The position numbers were made by a program, and so were the translations under genes. Of a DNA stretch of 64,000 bases, positions 1 through 12,700 are shown in pieces (the first letter of the stretch is position 1; each line of letters begins with the position of its first letter). The DNA is from Girardinichthys multiradiatus (lineage: Eukaryota; Chordata; Actinopteri; Cyprinodontiformes; Goodeidae). Below the pieces are notes generated by a model that was not told the DNA's origin, ran no database searches, and saw only the letters and a list, made by a program, of their open reading frames with translations. The DNA lies in contig NC_061804.1 in the NCBI RefSeq assembly GCF_021462225.1, positions 14,628,005 through 14,692,004 on the forward strand. Reading direction: 5' to 3'.

Positions 1-86
1 GAGAGGGACGTCTGGGCGTCTCTGCTGAGTCTGCTGCCCCCGCGACCCGGTCCCGGATAAAGCGGAAGACGACGAGTACGAGTTTG
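1..86 (+). mobile_element. Rex3 LINE, 3' terminal fragment (continues left of window)
   Basis: The first bases are the C-terminal codons and short 3' tail of a Rex3 non-LTR retrotransposon (RTE clade). They match, in opposite orientation, the 3' end of the longer Rex3 copy at 22430-25262: the same motif ending in Leu-Leu-Pro-Pro-Arg-Pro-Gly-Pro-Gly, a stop, then a tail with GAAGACGACGA. The rest of this copy lies left of the window. The 3' limit is approximate because the tail is a degenerate tetranucleotide. Confidence 0.8.
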
Positions 87-670
87 CAACTCTTTGTTGA
101 ACGTGTGTGTGTCTTGGCAGTTATTTTGAAAAATAATATCCCGTTAAAAACACATGCAGGTCCAACATTTTTTCCCAGTATTCCTATAAAGCCATTCAGG
201 CTGCAGTTTATGCTAAGTCAGCAGTACAGACATGAAACTAATATTAATATGTTTGCAGTTTGGTTTTAGTCCTGTGTGGCAAAAACTTTGGTTTTGTTGC
301 AAGACCTTATTTAGGCATAGGACTTTCATGTCCAGGTGCAGCGAGATTCAGGTCAAATCTAAACCAGTTGGTCTACCACCATGAAGGGCTGACATTTACA
401 CGCATTGCACAACAAAACTGCTACATGTGTGCAGACCCTTAGGAACATATTACTACAGATACATGCGTGTGGCCTGACCGAGAATAAGCAAAAACCACTG
501 CTCATGAACTTCATAAAGACAGAAACAATAAGAAACAGATTATTATTCATTAGTGTGAAAACATCTTTACATCTGCTGAAGCTTTCACCCCACTGAAAAC
601 TAAAAAAGATTTCTGCACGCGATGGAATGCATTCATGAACTTAGTAGCTTTTTGTGTGTGTGTTAAACAG

Positions 671-739
671 GAGCAAGCCCGGATGCTGCAGATGGGCATC
701 ACTGGACCGGAGGGGCACGTGCTGAGCAGGCCAGAAGAG
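671..739 (+). CDS. dpysl3: dpysl3 coding exon (69 bp)
   Basis: Acceptor AAACAG before 671 and donor GTTTAG after 739. It encodes 23 residues beginning [17 protein letters not shown], a very conserved CRMP stretch. It starts and ends in phase 0. Confidence 0.9.
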
Positions 740-3700
740 GTTTAGCACTTACACACTTTATTTAATTGGTTAGAAATAAAAATATCAAAGCCAAGAACAA
801 AAATTATATCTTGAGAGATAAAAATAATGCTTGTCAATACTCAAATATTTATTTGCATAATACTTTGCATGTCTTATGGGTTGCCTTCATAAATATTGGA
901 TTTTTACACATTATTTCAGACATGAGAGCTCACAGGGGGAAATCTTCTTGCTCCACAAGTTTTTGTTTCTAGAGTAAAATGCAAAATCAAAGCCACTGTT
1001 AAACTCAGCAACCTTTCGGCTTTTAGCTTGACTATTTTTTTTTTGTTACTTTGGTCAACTTGGTTAACTTACTTTGAGGCGAGCAGAGAACAAACTGGAT
1101 TACATCTGTTTGAATGTTTACTAGATCCAGACTGAGCATGCTGACATGAATACAATAAGCAGCTGAAGTGTTTACATCTAATTTTGAAGTACAAAACAAC
1201 TGCACAATTCATTTTCTGCTACTTTACCATTCTGAACATCACTTTTTGTGTCTAACTTACACAAACATGGAGCTGTAGAAAAATATAAATGAAAAAAATC
1301 GAATTATTCTGAAAATAAAAATTCATGCTCTACATTGAAAGGATTTTGAGTCTGTTTGCTTTGAAAGCCTTTGATGTAGCACAATGGCAAAACATGTGGT
1401 GCTCATCTGATTCTGTTTAGGTTTATTTCAACATTTGTGTGCTGCTATTATTAAGTTAGTTTCTAACCATTGGTATTTGGTACTACAGAGAGATTTCATT
1501 ATGTCTTCAGTTAATATTGTGTAGTGCATTGGTGACCTGTCTTAATCCTTCAAAGTCGATGTCTTGTATGTTTTAAATTTTTCCCTGGTTCAACACATCT
1601 GGATTTATTAAAAGGTGTATCGGCAGGTTTCTGCAGAGCTATGCATCTCAACGTTGAACATCACACAGAGCTCTGGTCAATCCATTAACTAAAAAAGGAA
1701 TAAAGTATGGCCAGACTGCAAACTTCTGAAGTCATGTTTAAACTGGGGAAACTGGGAAAGGGGAGCATTAATCAGAGACGTGTCCAAGAGACCCATGGTA
1801 ACACTGTAGGAGCTGCAGAGGTCCTCTGCTAAGGTTGGAGAATTTGTAGGCGGGACAACTGTTTTCTGTGCACTTCACAAATGCGGGTTTTATGGAAGAG
1901 TGGCAAGGAGAAAACCATTGTTGAAAGACAGTAAGTGATGTCTGCAGGTTGCCACAAACCATGTAAGTTTAGAAGAGGCTTAATTGAGCTTTTTTACCTA
2001 CCAGCTAAATACTATGTTTTGTGGAATACTATTGCCACCAAATCACCATGAGCACACCATCTATTAGTAAAATATGGTTGTGGTACCATCATGCTGTGGG
2101 TACACTTTTCTTCATTAGGCACAAGCTGGTCAAAGTTGATGGGAGGATGGATGCAGCTAAATACAGGAAAATCCTGGAAGAAAACTGTTAGATGCTGCAA
2201 ACCACTTGAGAAAAACAACAAGAGCTACAGTGAAATGGTTTAGATCAAGTTGTTAGAATGTTAGAATGGTCCATTCAAATTCCAAACCTAAATCCATTTT
2301 AACATGGGGTTGTTCTGTAACAAAATATGAAAAAGGGCTATGAATACATGCGCAAGCCACTGCATGCGCTTCTGTTGCGGTTTGCAGTAAAATTAATCAT
2401 TCGTGTAATTTAGCCCCGACAGCACATAATTTGGTATTTAAAGTAAATTCTAATGGAAATAACATTTCCTTTTCAACCACATTGTTCTTGTAACTTGTCT
2501 GCAGCTGGAGGCCGAGGCTGTGTTTAGAGCCGTAACCATCGCCAGCCAAACCAACTGTCCTCTCTACGTAACCCGAGTCATGAGTAAGAGTGCTGCCGAC
2601 ATCATCTCGCAGGCCCGAAAAAAAGGTATTGAGAAGAGTTTAAACTAAAATGGAACATTTATTCCAAGTGAGAACCAGGTGGATGACAAAAAGGCATTTA
2701 GATTGTTACTGTTTGTTTAAGGCCTAAATTTAGGGTTGTGAATTTAAATTGAAAATAACACATTATCAGAATGGGATACACAAAAACGTTACGTCAAAAA
2801 AGAAGAGAGTGTGCTTGGTTGTCTTGGGAAAAAGGCTACATGAGATAAAGATCTGCTGACCTTAGATTGCCTTCTTTTATGTTTATATGCACTCCCTAGA
2901 TGACTTTATGGGCTGGAAACCTTCTGCCTGGATTTATTCCCAAGTTCCTTCCTTACAAATCAGGAAAACATGAATCATTGATAAATAAGAGCAAAGGACT
3001 GGAAACAAAAGCAAGAGAAAAGATGACTTACTGACAGGAATCAACCCTCCACCATCACTGAAACTTAACTACAAATACGAGCACCATTTTTTTTTTTTTT
3101 TACCGTGTCCTGTCCGGCAGAGTATCGCTCAGAATTGTTGTCAGAGTGCCAAGAAATTGCCCAACAGATTTACTTTCACAAGCAGAGCATCACAGCTAAT
3201 GATTTAAAGCTCTGCTTGATATTTATAAAATAAACTTTATTATAAACTTCTTTGGGAATATTTCAATTGTTACGGACACGGAGACTGAAATGAAAAGGAA
3301 AAAAGAAGCTCAAAAAAGAGAGAGATGGGGAGAAAAGGAGGAAAGAGTGGAGGAGAGAAAAGAGGATGAAGAGAACACAAGATTATACCCTGCTTGCTTA
3401 TACACCTGCAGCGGTTTTTTTTTTTTTTTTTTAACAAAATAGTACAAGGTAATTCTGAATGCAAAATGTACTTAGTGAGAGGTGCAGCCCAATATAGAAC
3501 ATCTGTGTATCTGTCAACACCTGAAGCTTAACACCTGTGAGTATGGGTGTGGACGCACTTTTGTATACAAGGTTTCTCCACAAAAATATGCAATAACGAG
3601 TGTGAGGACCCACAGGCCTGCCCCATGGTCCCTGGACGGACACTGAGGAGATCCGAGCCACAGACATCTAAAGGCCCCTCAAAGCACAGGAACCCCAGGA

Positions 3701-6700
3701 GATCCACCGCCGGGACTACCGCAACCCCCCCAGAGAAGAGCAGTGGAGGGTCCCAGGGGAACCACCCTGCAGCGACAGTGCAGAAGCCCCAGGGAGCCGC
3801 AGCGACGAGCCCACAGGCCCCGCCAGCAGCAGTCCACGCCCGAGCAGATCCAGCCATGGACCCAGAGGCCCAAGACCCCGGGACACACCACCCCCCAAGC
3901 AGAGGCCCGACAGAGTCCAGGGGGCCAGACCCCAGCAAGCAGCCACCGGGAGTGAGCCAGCACACACCAAAGCACCCGGCCCCAGACACCGAGAACCACA
4001 AGTACACCAGCGGGCAGAGACTCCAACCACCGGCAGGCGGTGTGGCAGGGAGGAAGCTGATCCAGAACAGGGAGCAGTCCAAGACCCAACCTGTTGCAAA
4101 AAAAAAAAAAAAACAGGCACACACAGTCACAATCACCCACTCCCACCCTCATGCATACACATAAAATCCCTCACACCCAACGTAAGGATAAACAACAATG
4201 GACGTCATACACTCACTCACACTCCCCATGCATACACTATACTCCCAGGTCCCGGCGCCGGCACCCCCTAGGGGCAACCAGCCCCCGGACCCAGGAGGTG
4301 GTCCCCTTGCCTCCTGGAGCAGAGGCAGGCAGACAGCGTCGGTACTATCCAGACCTGGGTGACCCCGGCCAGGCTCCCGCCCCCCCGCCCCGAACCCAGT
4401 CCCCAGCAACCCCCATCCACCTCCGGAGAGGGGGCTATGTACAAAAGAGGGGTCCACATGGCCCAAAGCAACCCGCCAACCAGAGCCGCCCCAAGACGGA
4501 GCAGTCCCAACAAGCTCCAATCCCAACCCCATGAGACTCCCACCCCCAGTGAACCCCAACAAGAACCTCCCCACAGGGCCACCCCCAACAAGGACACCGA
4601 TATCGAACACATCCCCCCGAACCCAAACACCACAAATCCCCACCCCCACAGATACGAGCACCATTTTTAAACAGTCATACAAAAACGAATAACCATTTCA
4701 ATTGAGATAAGTGAATAAAACTTTGCTAATGCATCTCATAATTGTGGAAATATATTAAAGGCATTTTAATCATTGTTACTGTATCTCTTTCTCAGGAAAT
4801 GTGGTGTTTGGGGAGCCAATCACAGCCAGTCTGGGGACTGATGGGACACATTACTGGAGCAAGAACTGGGCCAAAGCTGCTTCTTTTGTTACATCGCCTC
4901 CTCTTAGTCCTGATCCCACTACCCCAGACTATCTGAACACCCTGCTGGCGAGGTAAGTCACACAGCAACTCCCTCTGATTAACAGGTGCAACAAAAAACA
5001 ATTATAAAATCAAACGTTACTTCATTTAATTCATTCAATTCATATTGTTTAAAATGTACATTATATAGATTCATTAATTGCAGAGTGTAATATTTCTGTT
5101 CATGTTTATGGTTTGCAGCTAATGTCGAGCACTGGGCAACAGTCCAGTCTGTTTTTCTCATAGACCAGATAAAATTCTTCTGACGTTGTATCTGGTTCTG
5201 GAGTGGCCACAGTTGTAGCCAATGTCTTGTATAAGGTAGCAGCTCCCAAACTGTGGAATGATCTGTCCATTGAAAAAAGACAGGCATCTTTTCTAGCTGT
5301 TTATAAATCTCTTATGTAAACCCATGTTTTTAGTTGGATTTTTATGCGTTACATGGCTTTCCTATATCCCTTTTACTTGTCTATTGTGTGTTTTTATGTG
5401 TTTTTGTTTTGTTCGTATTTTGTGGAACTCCTGTAATTTTTTTAAATCTAATTTTAACTGTAAAGCACTTTGGTCCTATGCTGGTTGTTTCAAAGTGCTT
5501 TATAAATATAGTTGGACTGAACTGAATAATCTACAATGCTGGTTTTTATATAATGGTATATGCACTAATTCCAATTTTGAAGCTTCTAAATGTCTATACA
5601 AATTTAAACATCTACACCCTCAGAAAGTTCCTGGGACTGGCTTTTATTACTCTCTCTGTGTTTATATTTCTCAATTGATAGCCTGCATGCCTACTTGCAT
5701 TTTAACTTTGCCTTTAAATTAAACTTAATTGTTTTTGACTTGTTTATAACTATTGCTACCTACCTATTAGATTTGGAAAGACACACAGAAACAGGAATTG
5801 TTGCTAATGGTTTTTCTTTTTCCAGGAGGAACAAACTTTGGCACGCTTCTTACTACTTCTGTTAAACTAAATAATCACATTTCCTTTTTGTAAAGCTCTG
5901 CTGTGTGCGTAGACTTCTAACGGCTGGAATGATTCCATCATCATTTGTCATCTCCTCACAGTGGAGACCTCAGTGTGACTGGCAGTGCTCACTGTACCTT
6001 CAGTGTGGCGCAGAAGGCCATTGGCAAAGATGACTTCACTCAGATCCCAGAAGGTGTCAACGGAGTGGAGGAAAGGATGGCGCTCATCTGGGATAAAGCT
6101 GTGGTGAGGAGTTGTTAGGCTACTTTTTTTTTTCGTTTTTTAACTTCGGAAAATGTAAGCTAAATGTAATAAATATTAATGGCATTGCTCCTCTTTAAAA
6201 GTTCACTTGCTGTTGTTGCTGTTTTATAAGTAAACATTTCTTACATGTGTTTTTTCTGGCTTTAAATGTTCCCTACAGCTGAAACTTTTCTCTACCTTTC
6301 TTAATTCATCACTAATATATTATCTCATCGTGTTTTTTCTTCATGCAGCAAACCGCCCTTAATTTTTATTTTGTCCTTTCATCCTTGTTATCTCTTCATC
6401 AGTATTTCACTGGATTTTGGCCTTGTTTAGCTTTGCTCTGGAATTCTAAGCTGGCTATAACATTTGAGTAGACATTTCTCTGGGTTAGCTGCTCTGAATC
6501 CAAGCTCCAAAATAAGTCTGAACCCAAGAGTTTTGAAGAGGGTAATAATTAAATCTCTTTTCCTGTACCACCAATTCTTCTCCAAAGATTGCAAACTAAT
6601 ACCAGTCACTTCTATGGGTGAAAGGATGCATCAAGCTCACAAGGCAAGATGATGCACAATATAGGGTTCACAAAATTATACCAATACCTTTGAAATACTA

Positions 6701-9700
6701 AGAATCACAGTGTTATGTTTTCATAAACTAAGTAAAGGTTTCCCAAAATAGAAACTTTTTTTTTTACAAATAAAAATCTGAAATGTATGTCATTAATTTG
6801 TATTTGACCCTCTTCACGGTGATATCCCTTAATAAAGTACTATTGAGCTTAATTTATTCAGTCCAGGTTTGACCTGTCTATATATTATATAAAGCAGGAA
6901 AATTCTGTGTTTGACATAGAATAAAGATTTAGAATAAAGATTTCATGAATTTAAAAATGTTTCAAAGAAACTCTGGAACATCTTGCATTCTTAATTCAAA
7001 AAAAGAGTCTCAGATATTGATGCAGCAGTATGTAAAAAGTTAAAAGCACAAGCGCTCATATTCCAGGCTAAAGATAGTTGTTTACACTTATTTGAAGAGA
7101 TAGACATTCATTTTTAGGAGAGGTAGTGAAGTTTAAATATTATGGTACATTGCCAGTTTTATATCTGAACGCATGTTAAAGTGTTCTAAAAGGGAATAGT
7201 CAGTGTGTATCTGAGTTTAAAATATCTTGTTTCAGCTCATGTCTAACTGACAATAGGTGTATAGGAAAAATATGGCACAGGGCAATAACAATCAACTGTT
7301 ATTTTCAGAAAGATACATCTATCACTGAATTGTGACTTGTGTATTTCAGTCTCAATAGACCAAAATCAGTAATTGGTCATTACATTTTATGGGTTTTCAA
7401 TAGACGATTGCTGCATATATTGTTACTTTGATGCTAACAGAATGGCATTCCATCAACAAAATATAGTACATTTCGACTTTATCTTGATCATCAGTTTTTT
7501 TAGTCACTACCCCTGGCATGCATGTAGTGATGCATATCTTTAGGAGGATACAAATTCTGAAAGGTTGCTTGTTGGTTTTTATTATTTCACCTAGCGCATC
7601 GGTAATAAATATACAGTGTTATTACTTATACACTATGCTAAGCCCACATGTTTTCACAAATAAAATAACATGTAAACCCTGTCTGGTACTTACATAGTTT
7701 GGCAGACAAAACATAGAGATTTGGATTAGTAGTTGCACAATTTCCCTAGGTTTTTCACTGGACGCTTCGCAAAATAAAGAAAGAAATTAGAATAAAAGTT
7801 TTTGAAGCTGATACACTTGGAAAAAAAAGGTTTATATGCATAAATGGCCAAAACGTCTTTCTCTTGTTACATTTTTGCACATTGTGGCAAGGTTTTTTTT
7901 TTACCTTAATAGCAGACAAGTATTATATTTTTTTGCGTTATGCTGTTTTACTTTTTTTATACTGATGTCAGTAAAAAGCAGTTGTCAAGGTCTGCATAAA
8001 CCCTGAATAGAATACAGTGCTTTTTTTGACTTTCTAAATATGTCTCTGTGCTACTTTCTGTGCTTTAATGTCTCTAAGAGCTCTAAAAATATGCGCTTAT
8101 CTCTGGAGACCAGTGACAAAGGTGTACATTGACCTGGATGTGTCTGTGACAGCCCCAGTGATTTGCATGTTTGTGTTTTTTTTGCACTCAGACTACAGGT
8201 AAAATGGATGAGAACATGTTTGTGGCCATCACCAGCACTAATGCTGCTAAGATCCTGAACCTTTACCCTCGGAAGGGTCGGATTGCCGTGGGCTCTGATG
8301 CCGACCTTGTCATCTGGGACACAGACTCTGTTCGCACAATCACTGCCAAGACTCACAACTCAGTATGTATACAGTTTAAAGCCTGTGTTTGTATTTGTTT
8401 CAGGTTCTAGACAAATGGATCCTTTCAGTTCCTGAAACCCTTTTTATTGCTCTTTTTTTCTCCTGCCTTTCAATTGACCATGTTTTTTAAGTGGGTATAT
8501 TTAAAAAGTGTAACTGATTTATTTCAGCAGGTTGCCTAAAATATTTTAACATGTGCAGAGGCAAAGTTGATGGATTTGAAAGCTGTGACTTCAGGAAAAC
8601 AACCAGCTATAATATGTGACATGTGTGTGCAGGAGAGAATGTTAGGGAGAGAAAAGCACATTTTTGAACAGCTTCCAGGGAGCTCTTAGTTCCCCTGAAC
8701 GGAAATGAAGTCTCAGTGGATGTTCATGACTAATTCCACTTACACTGCACCTGTCACGTGACCAGCTTTTATTGTAAAGTCGAGCCTCAGTTAATCCCCC
8801 AGCAGTGACAGAGTAATGACTCTTGAAAAAGTGGATCATTTGTTTGCATGTTCCAAAATCTCTTCTGTGGTTGAACAAGACCAGCTCAGCCAGGAATATG
8901 GTGCATGTGGTGTTTGGCCTAGGGATATTTTCTTCAACCAGAACTTTTTATCTCAGTGGACCATCCAATTATACTAACGTAAAAAAAATTCTGTGTTGCA
9001 TGTGATCTATAAAGACTGCATGCGCAATAGATAACAGGTGCAAAGAGGTGCAGATTGTCTTATTTAAATGAGAAAATTGTGTGTGCTTTGTGTGTGCTAC
9101 TGTTACCATGGAGATTGTCAGAGAGTAGAGTGGCATAAAAGAATGATAAAGTTCAAAGTCATTCATGGAGTTGAAGGTAACAATAATAAAAAAATATAAT
9201 AATGATAATAATAAATTGCATTTATATAAGTATCTCTATTAAGCCATGAAATCTCAACTATTAAACCTAGAAAAGCTAACAGCCACTGTCAGACGTACAT
9301 CAAGAAAAAGCTCTAAACAGCTGTATTTACTCTCCCCAATTCATTCACACCTAAATAAGCTATATATAGATGCCAAAGAAGCACCCGCAATCCGTTTCAG
9401 GTTTGATAAATTGCTTTGCGGGTGGTAAAGGATTACATTTGCACATCTTCCTCCCATAAATTTGCACATCAACATATGGCGATCAACATGTTTCGTCATC
9501 CGCTGTTCGGCTCATTTTGCACACGCAAGTTGCTTTGCACCTGGTTTATGAGCTTTGCCACGCAAATCAGTTTGCACAAGGTTTTGTACACACAAAACCT
9601 GTTGAAGATCAGGGCCAATGTGTATACTAGAAAACTTAGTAGCTTTAAAGTGTTGTGGAAATAAATGTACTACATGGTCTACATTAGTATAATTGTGTCT

Positions 9701-12700
9701 GAATTAGCTCACTCACTAATGATGTTCCAAAAGTGCAGTATCCATTTTTAACTACAGATATTTTGTCTCAACCAGAGTTGAGAGTCATTAAACAAACATC
9801 TTGCTCCTGCTGATAATGTTTTCATGCAGATAGGCTAGGCTAATGTTAGTATATTTTCTCTGTGTTTTCATATGGCTCGTTGATCATTCAGCTCGTAACA
9901 CAATTCAGTGTGATTCCAGTTTATTTGCATGCTGACCAACCCTCCAAAAAAAGTGGTTTTCCACCCTTCATAAACTTAGCGAAGACCTGCAACAACCAAT
10001 ACAGTCTCTTTTTCACTGTGCAAGTCATCGTAAATTGCAAAACATTCTCAGTTGGCAAAGGAAAAAAAATTATTCTTTAGATCAAAAAATAATGTGCACA
10101 CCTTTATAGTACAGTTTTTCAGAAAATAGTTATTGTGAGTTAAATTTAGTTAGACTCTAATATAAATTGTTTAAAAATACTTTGATCGAGACGTCAGAAA
10201 ATGTCTAAACAACAGTGCAGTCTTAATTTGATTTGTTGGAGCACAGAAATAGTTTATTATTCACTCTTGCGCTACATCTCAGTGCCTTTTCACTCAGTAA
10301 GGTCTCCTGAGTTTTAAGGGGGAGAATGATTAATTATATTTAGATTAATATTTGGACATATCTTGGAAAAAAATCTTGTAAAATGAAGTTCATAGTGGAC
10401 TTAATAGGTGAAGCTTTTGTTAAATTCCATGTAGTGATGTTAAAGAGTAGAGGGATTTGTTTCCAGTCATAACTGAATACATGTGGCTCAGCAATGCAGA
10501 AAGCTTTAGTAGCCATGGACAAATCCTGCTTTTAAGAAAATGCGTAAGTGAGGAGTAAACACAATTATTAAAATTATTGGTTAAGTTGATCTTTAGCTTA
10601 AATAAATTAGTTCTTATTTGATAAGGTTTTGTTGGTTTTGTGGGTGTGAAAGAACACTTTCCTCCTGATGGTGAAACTAAGCACTTCTCCAGTCTCTAAA
10701 TATAATGAGTCCATATACTGAGGAGTTGTGGGTTCTTACATGGTGATGTCACCTTTCCATTTCTTGCTGGTTGTCCATCCTGATAAACAGCATTTACAAG
10801 TACAAAACGAGAAAACCGCAGCTTTCACTGCTACAAAAAAATACCATAGTAACTTGGCAAAAACGGACTGTCCTTAGTTACCAGCCAATTTTATTAGGAA
10901 AGTACTTATCTCAGACTGTTCTGACTCATAGTTTATCAGTTAGCCATCATCTGGTTTGGATTGATTTTTGTTGTCCATGTAAAAAGAGGATTTTTGGATA
11001 CATACACAAGAACAGGCATCAACACAAACAGTCAAACACACTTGGCTTTGTCATGACATCATATTTGGCATGCAGCGAGCTTTAGTTATGTCCTGTTCTG
11101 GTCCGAATTTGGATAGCAGCAAAGAAAAAGGGGGGGAAAAAAAACAAGTCCGTGTGCAGAGGAAATATGTAACAATGGAGCAGGAGGAGGGGACCATCAG
11201 AGATCAGACACACTGAGAAAAGAGAGTTTGTGCAAGAGGAGTTAGAGGAGATGGGTAATACACACTGTTGAAAAAATGGCATAAAGGAGGAAAGGGTGAA
11301 CAAAAAACTAAATAAAAAATTGGGAAATATACCGAATGGAGCAACCTAAACGAAGTCAGAGATCAAGAGCCTGTAAAGGTTCAAAAGAACAATTTGTTCC
11401 TCCAGAATGCCTCAACATTTAAAAAAATGTCATATATTGACAACTAATTTCTCACTAAAATCCCTCTTTTATCTTTCTTTGTGTGTTTCAGGCTGCTGAG
11501 TACAATGTCTTTGAGGGTATGGAGCTGCGTGGTACCCCACTAGTGGTGATATGCCAGGGGAAGATAGTTCTAGAAGATGGAAACCTTCATGTCACCTCCG
11601 GAGTGGGTCGCTTCATTCCCTGCTCCCCCTTCCCTGACTTTGCCTATAAGCGCATTAAAGCCAGAAAGCAGGTGAATAACAACTTTGATTCTCCTTCGGG
11701 TGTCTAAATAAGAAGTTTTTAAAACTTTAAATCTATAACAATTAGCAGTTTAGCTGATAATTAGTTAAATCCTGAATAAAATAAGACACTGCCAGTTGTT
11801 GATTTTTATTCTTTATATTGGGATGACATTTGTCCAACATTTTTCAGTGAAGAGGTGTAGAAATACTTTTAACAAATTCATCTTTAATTGTAGTAGTATG
11901 ATCTCACACTCAGAAATTTAGATTTTGTTTTTTTTTACAATTTGTTTGAGTACATCATTGGGAAAAAAAAATCCAACATTTAGAAAATACTGTTCTTCAC
12001 AAAATTATCATAGCTACTATTTGTTGGACCCATAATGCCTTGGTGCTTTGATTAGTTACCTAAGACCACCTGGTTTCCTGGGTATAAATATGATGTGACA
12101 GAGTGGCACGTTTCCACTAGCCACTCCTGAAAATGAGAAAGACAAGCGAACATGCAATTGTAGCGAGGCAGATGTGTGTTAACCTTCTTAATTCATGAGT
12201 TAACTTTAAAAAACAACCTTCTCACTAAAACTACAATCAGAGCAATAATTAAAAAGTTACAAATAACTGGATCTGTCACAAACTAAGCTGGGCAAGGACC
12301 CAAGTTTGTCTTACTGCTATTCACTGTGAGCAGGATGGTGGTGGGAGGGGGTTTCCAAAGCTCACTGTCAGAGAATTTCCCCAAATGTTGACATCAAATT
12401 TGTTATGTCTCCCTAACAACTACTGGATACTATCCACATGCCAAATGGTTGTTTGGGGGTTATACCAGGACAAATACATATATTTATGTCCCATGAGCAG
12501 AAAAAAGATATGTTTTGTTAGATTGAGATTAATCTTTTCTGCAACAAACACTCCACTGGGTTTGGCAAAAAGCAAAGGATGAAAATGTGGAAAAGCAATT
12601 CATGCCTACAGTTATGTATGGTGGAGGAACTGAATGTCATCATTCACATGATAGTGAAAGAAAGAAAACATCTCCAAAGTTCCTAAAAGAATGACAGCAA

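Noticed and set aside
3528..4164. Open frames of 130-205 codons on both strands in the GC-rich block
   Set aside because: They overlap in several frames at once and arise from the C/A versus G/T strand bias of a retroposed repeat; none resembles a protein family.
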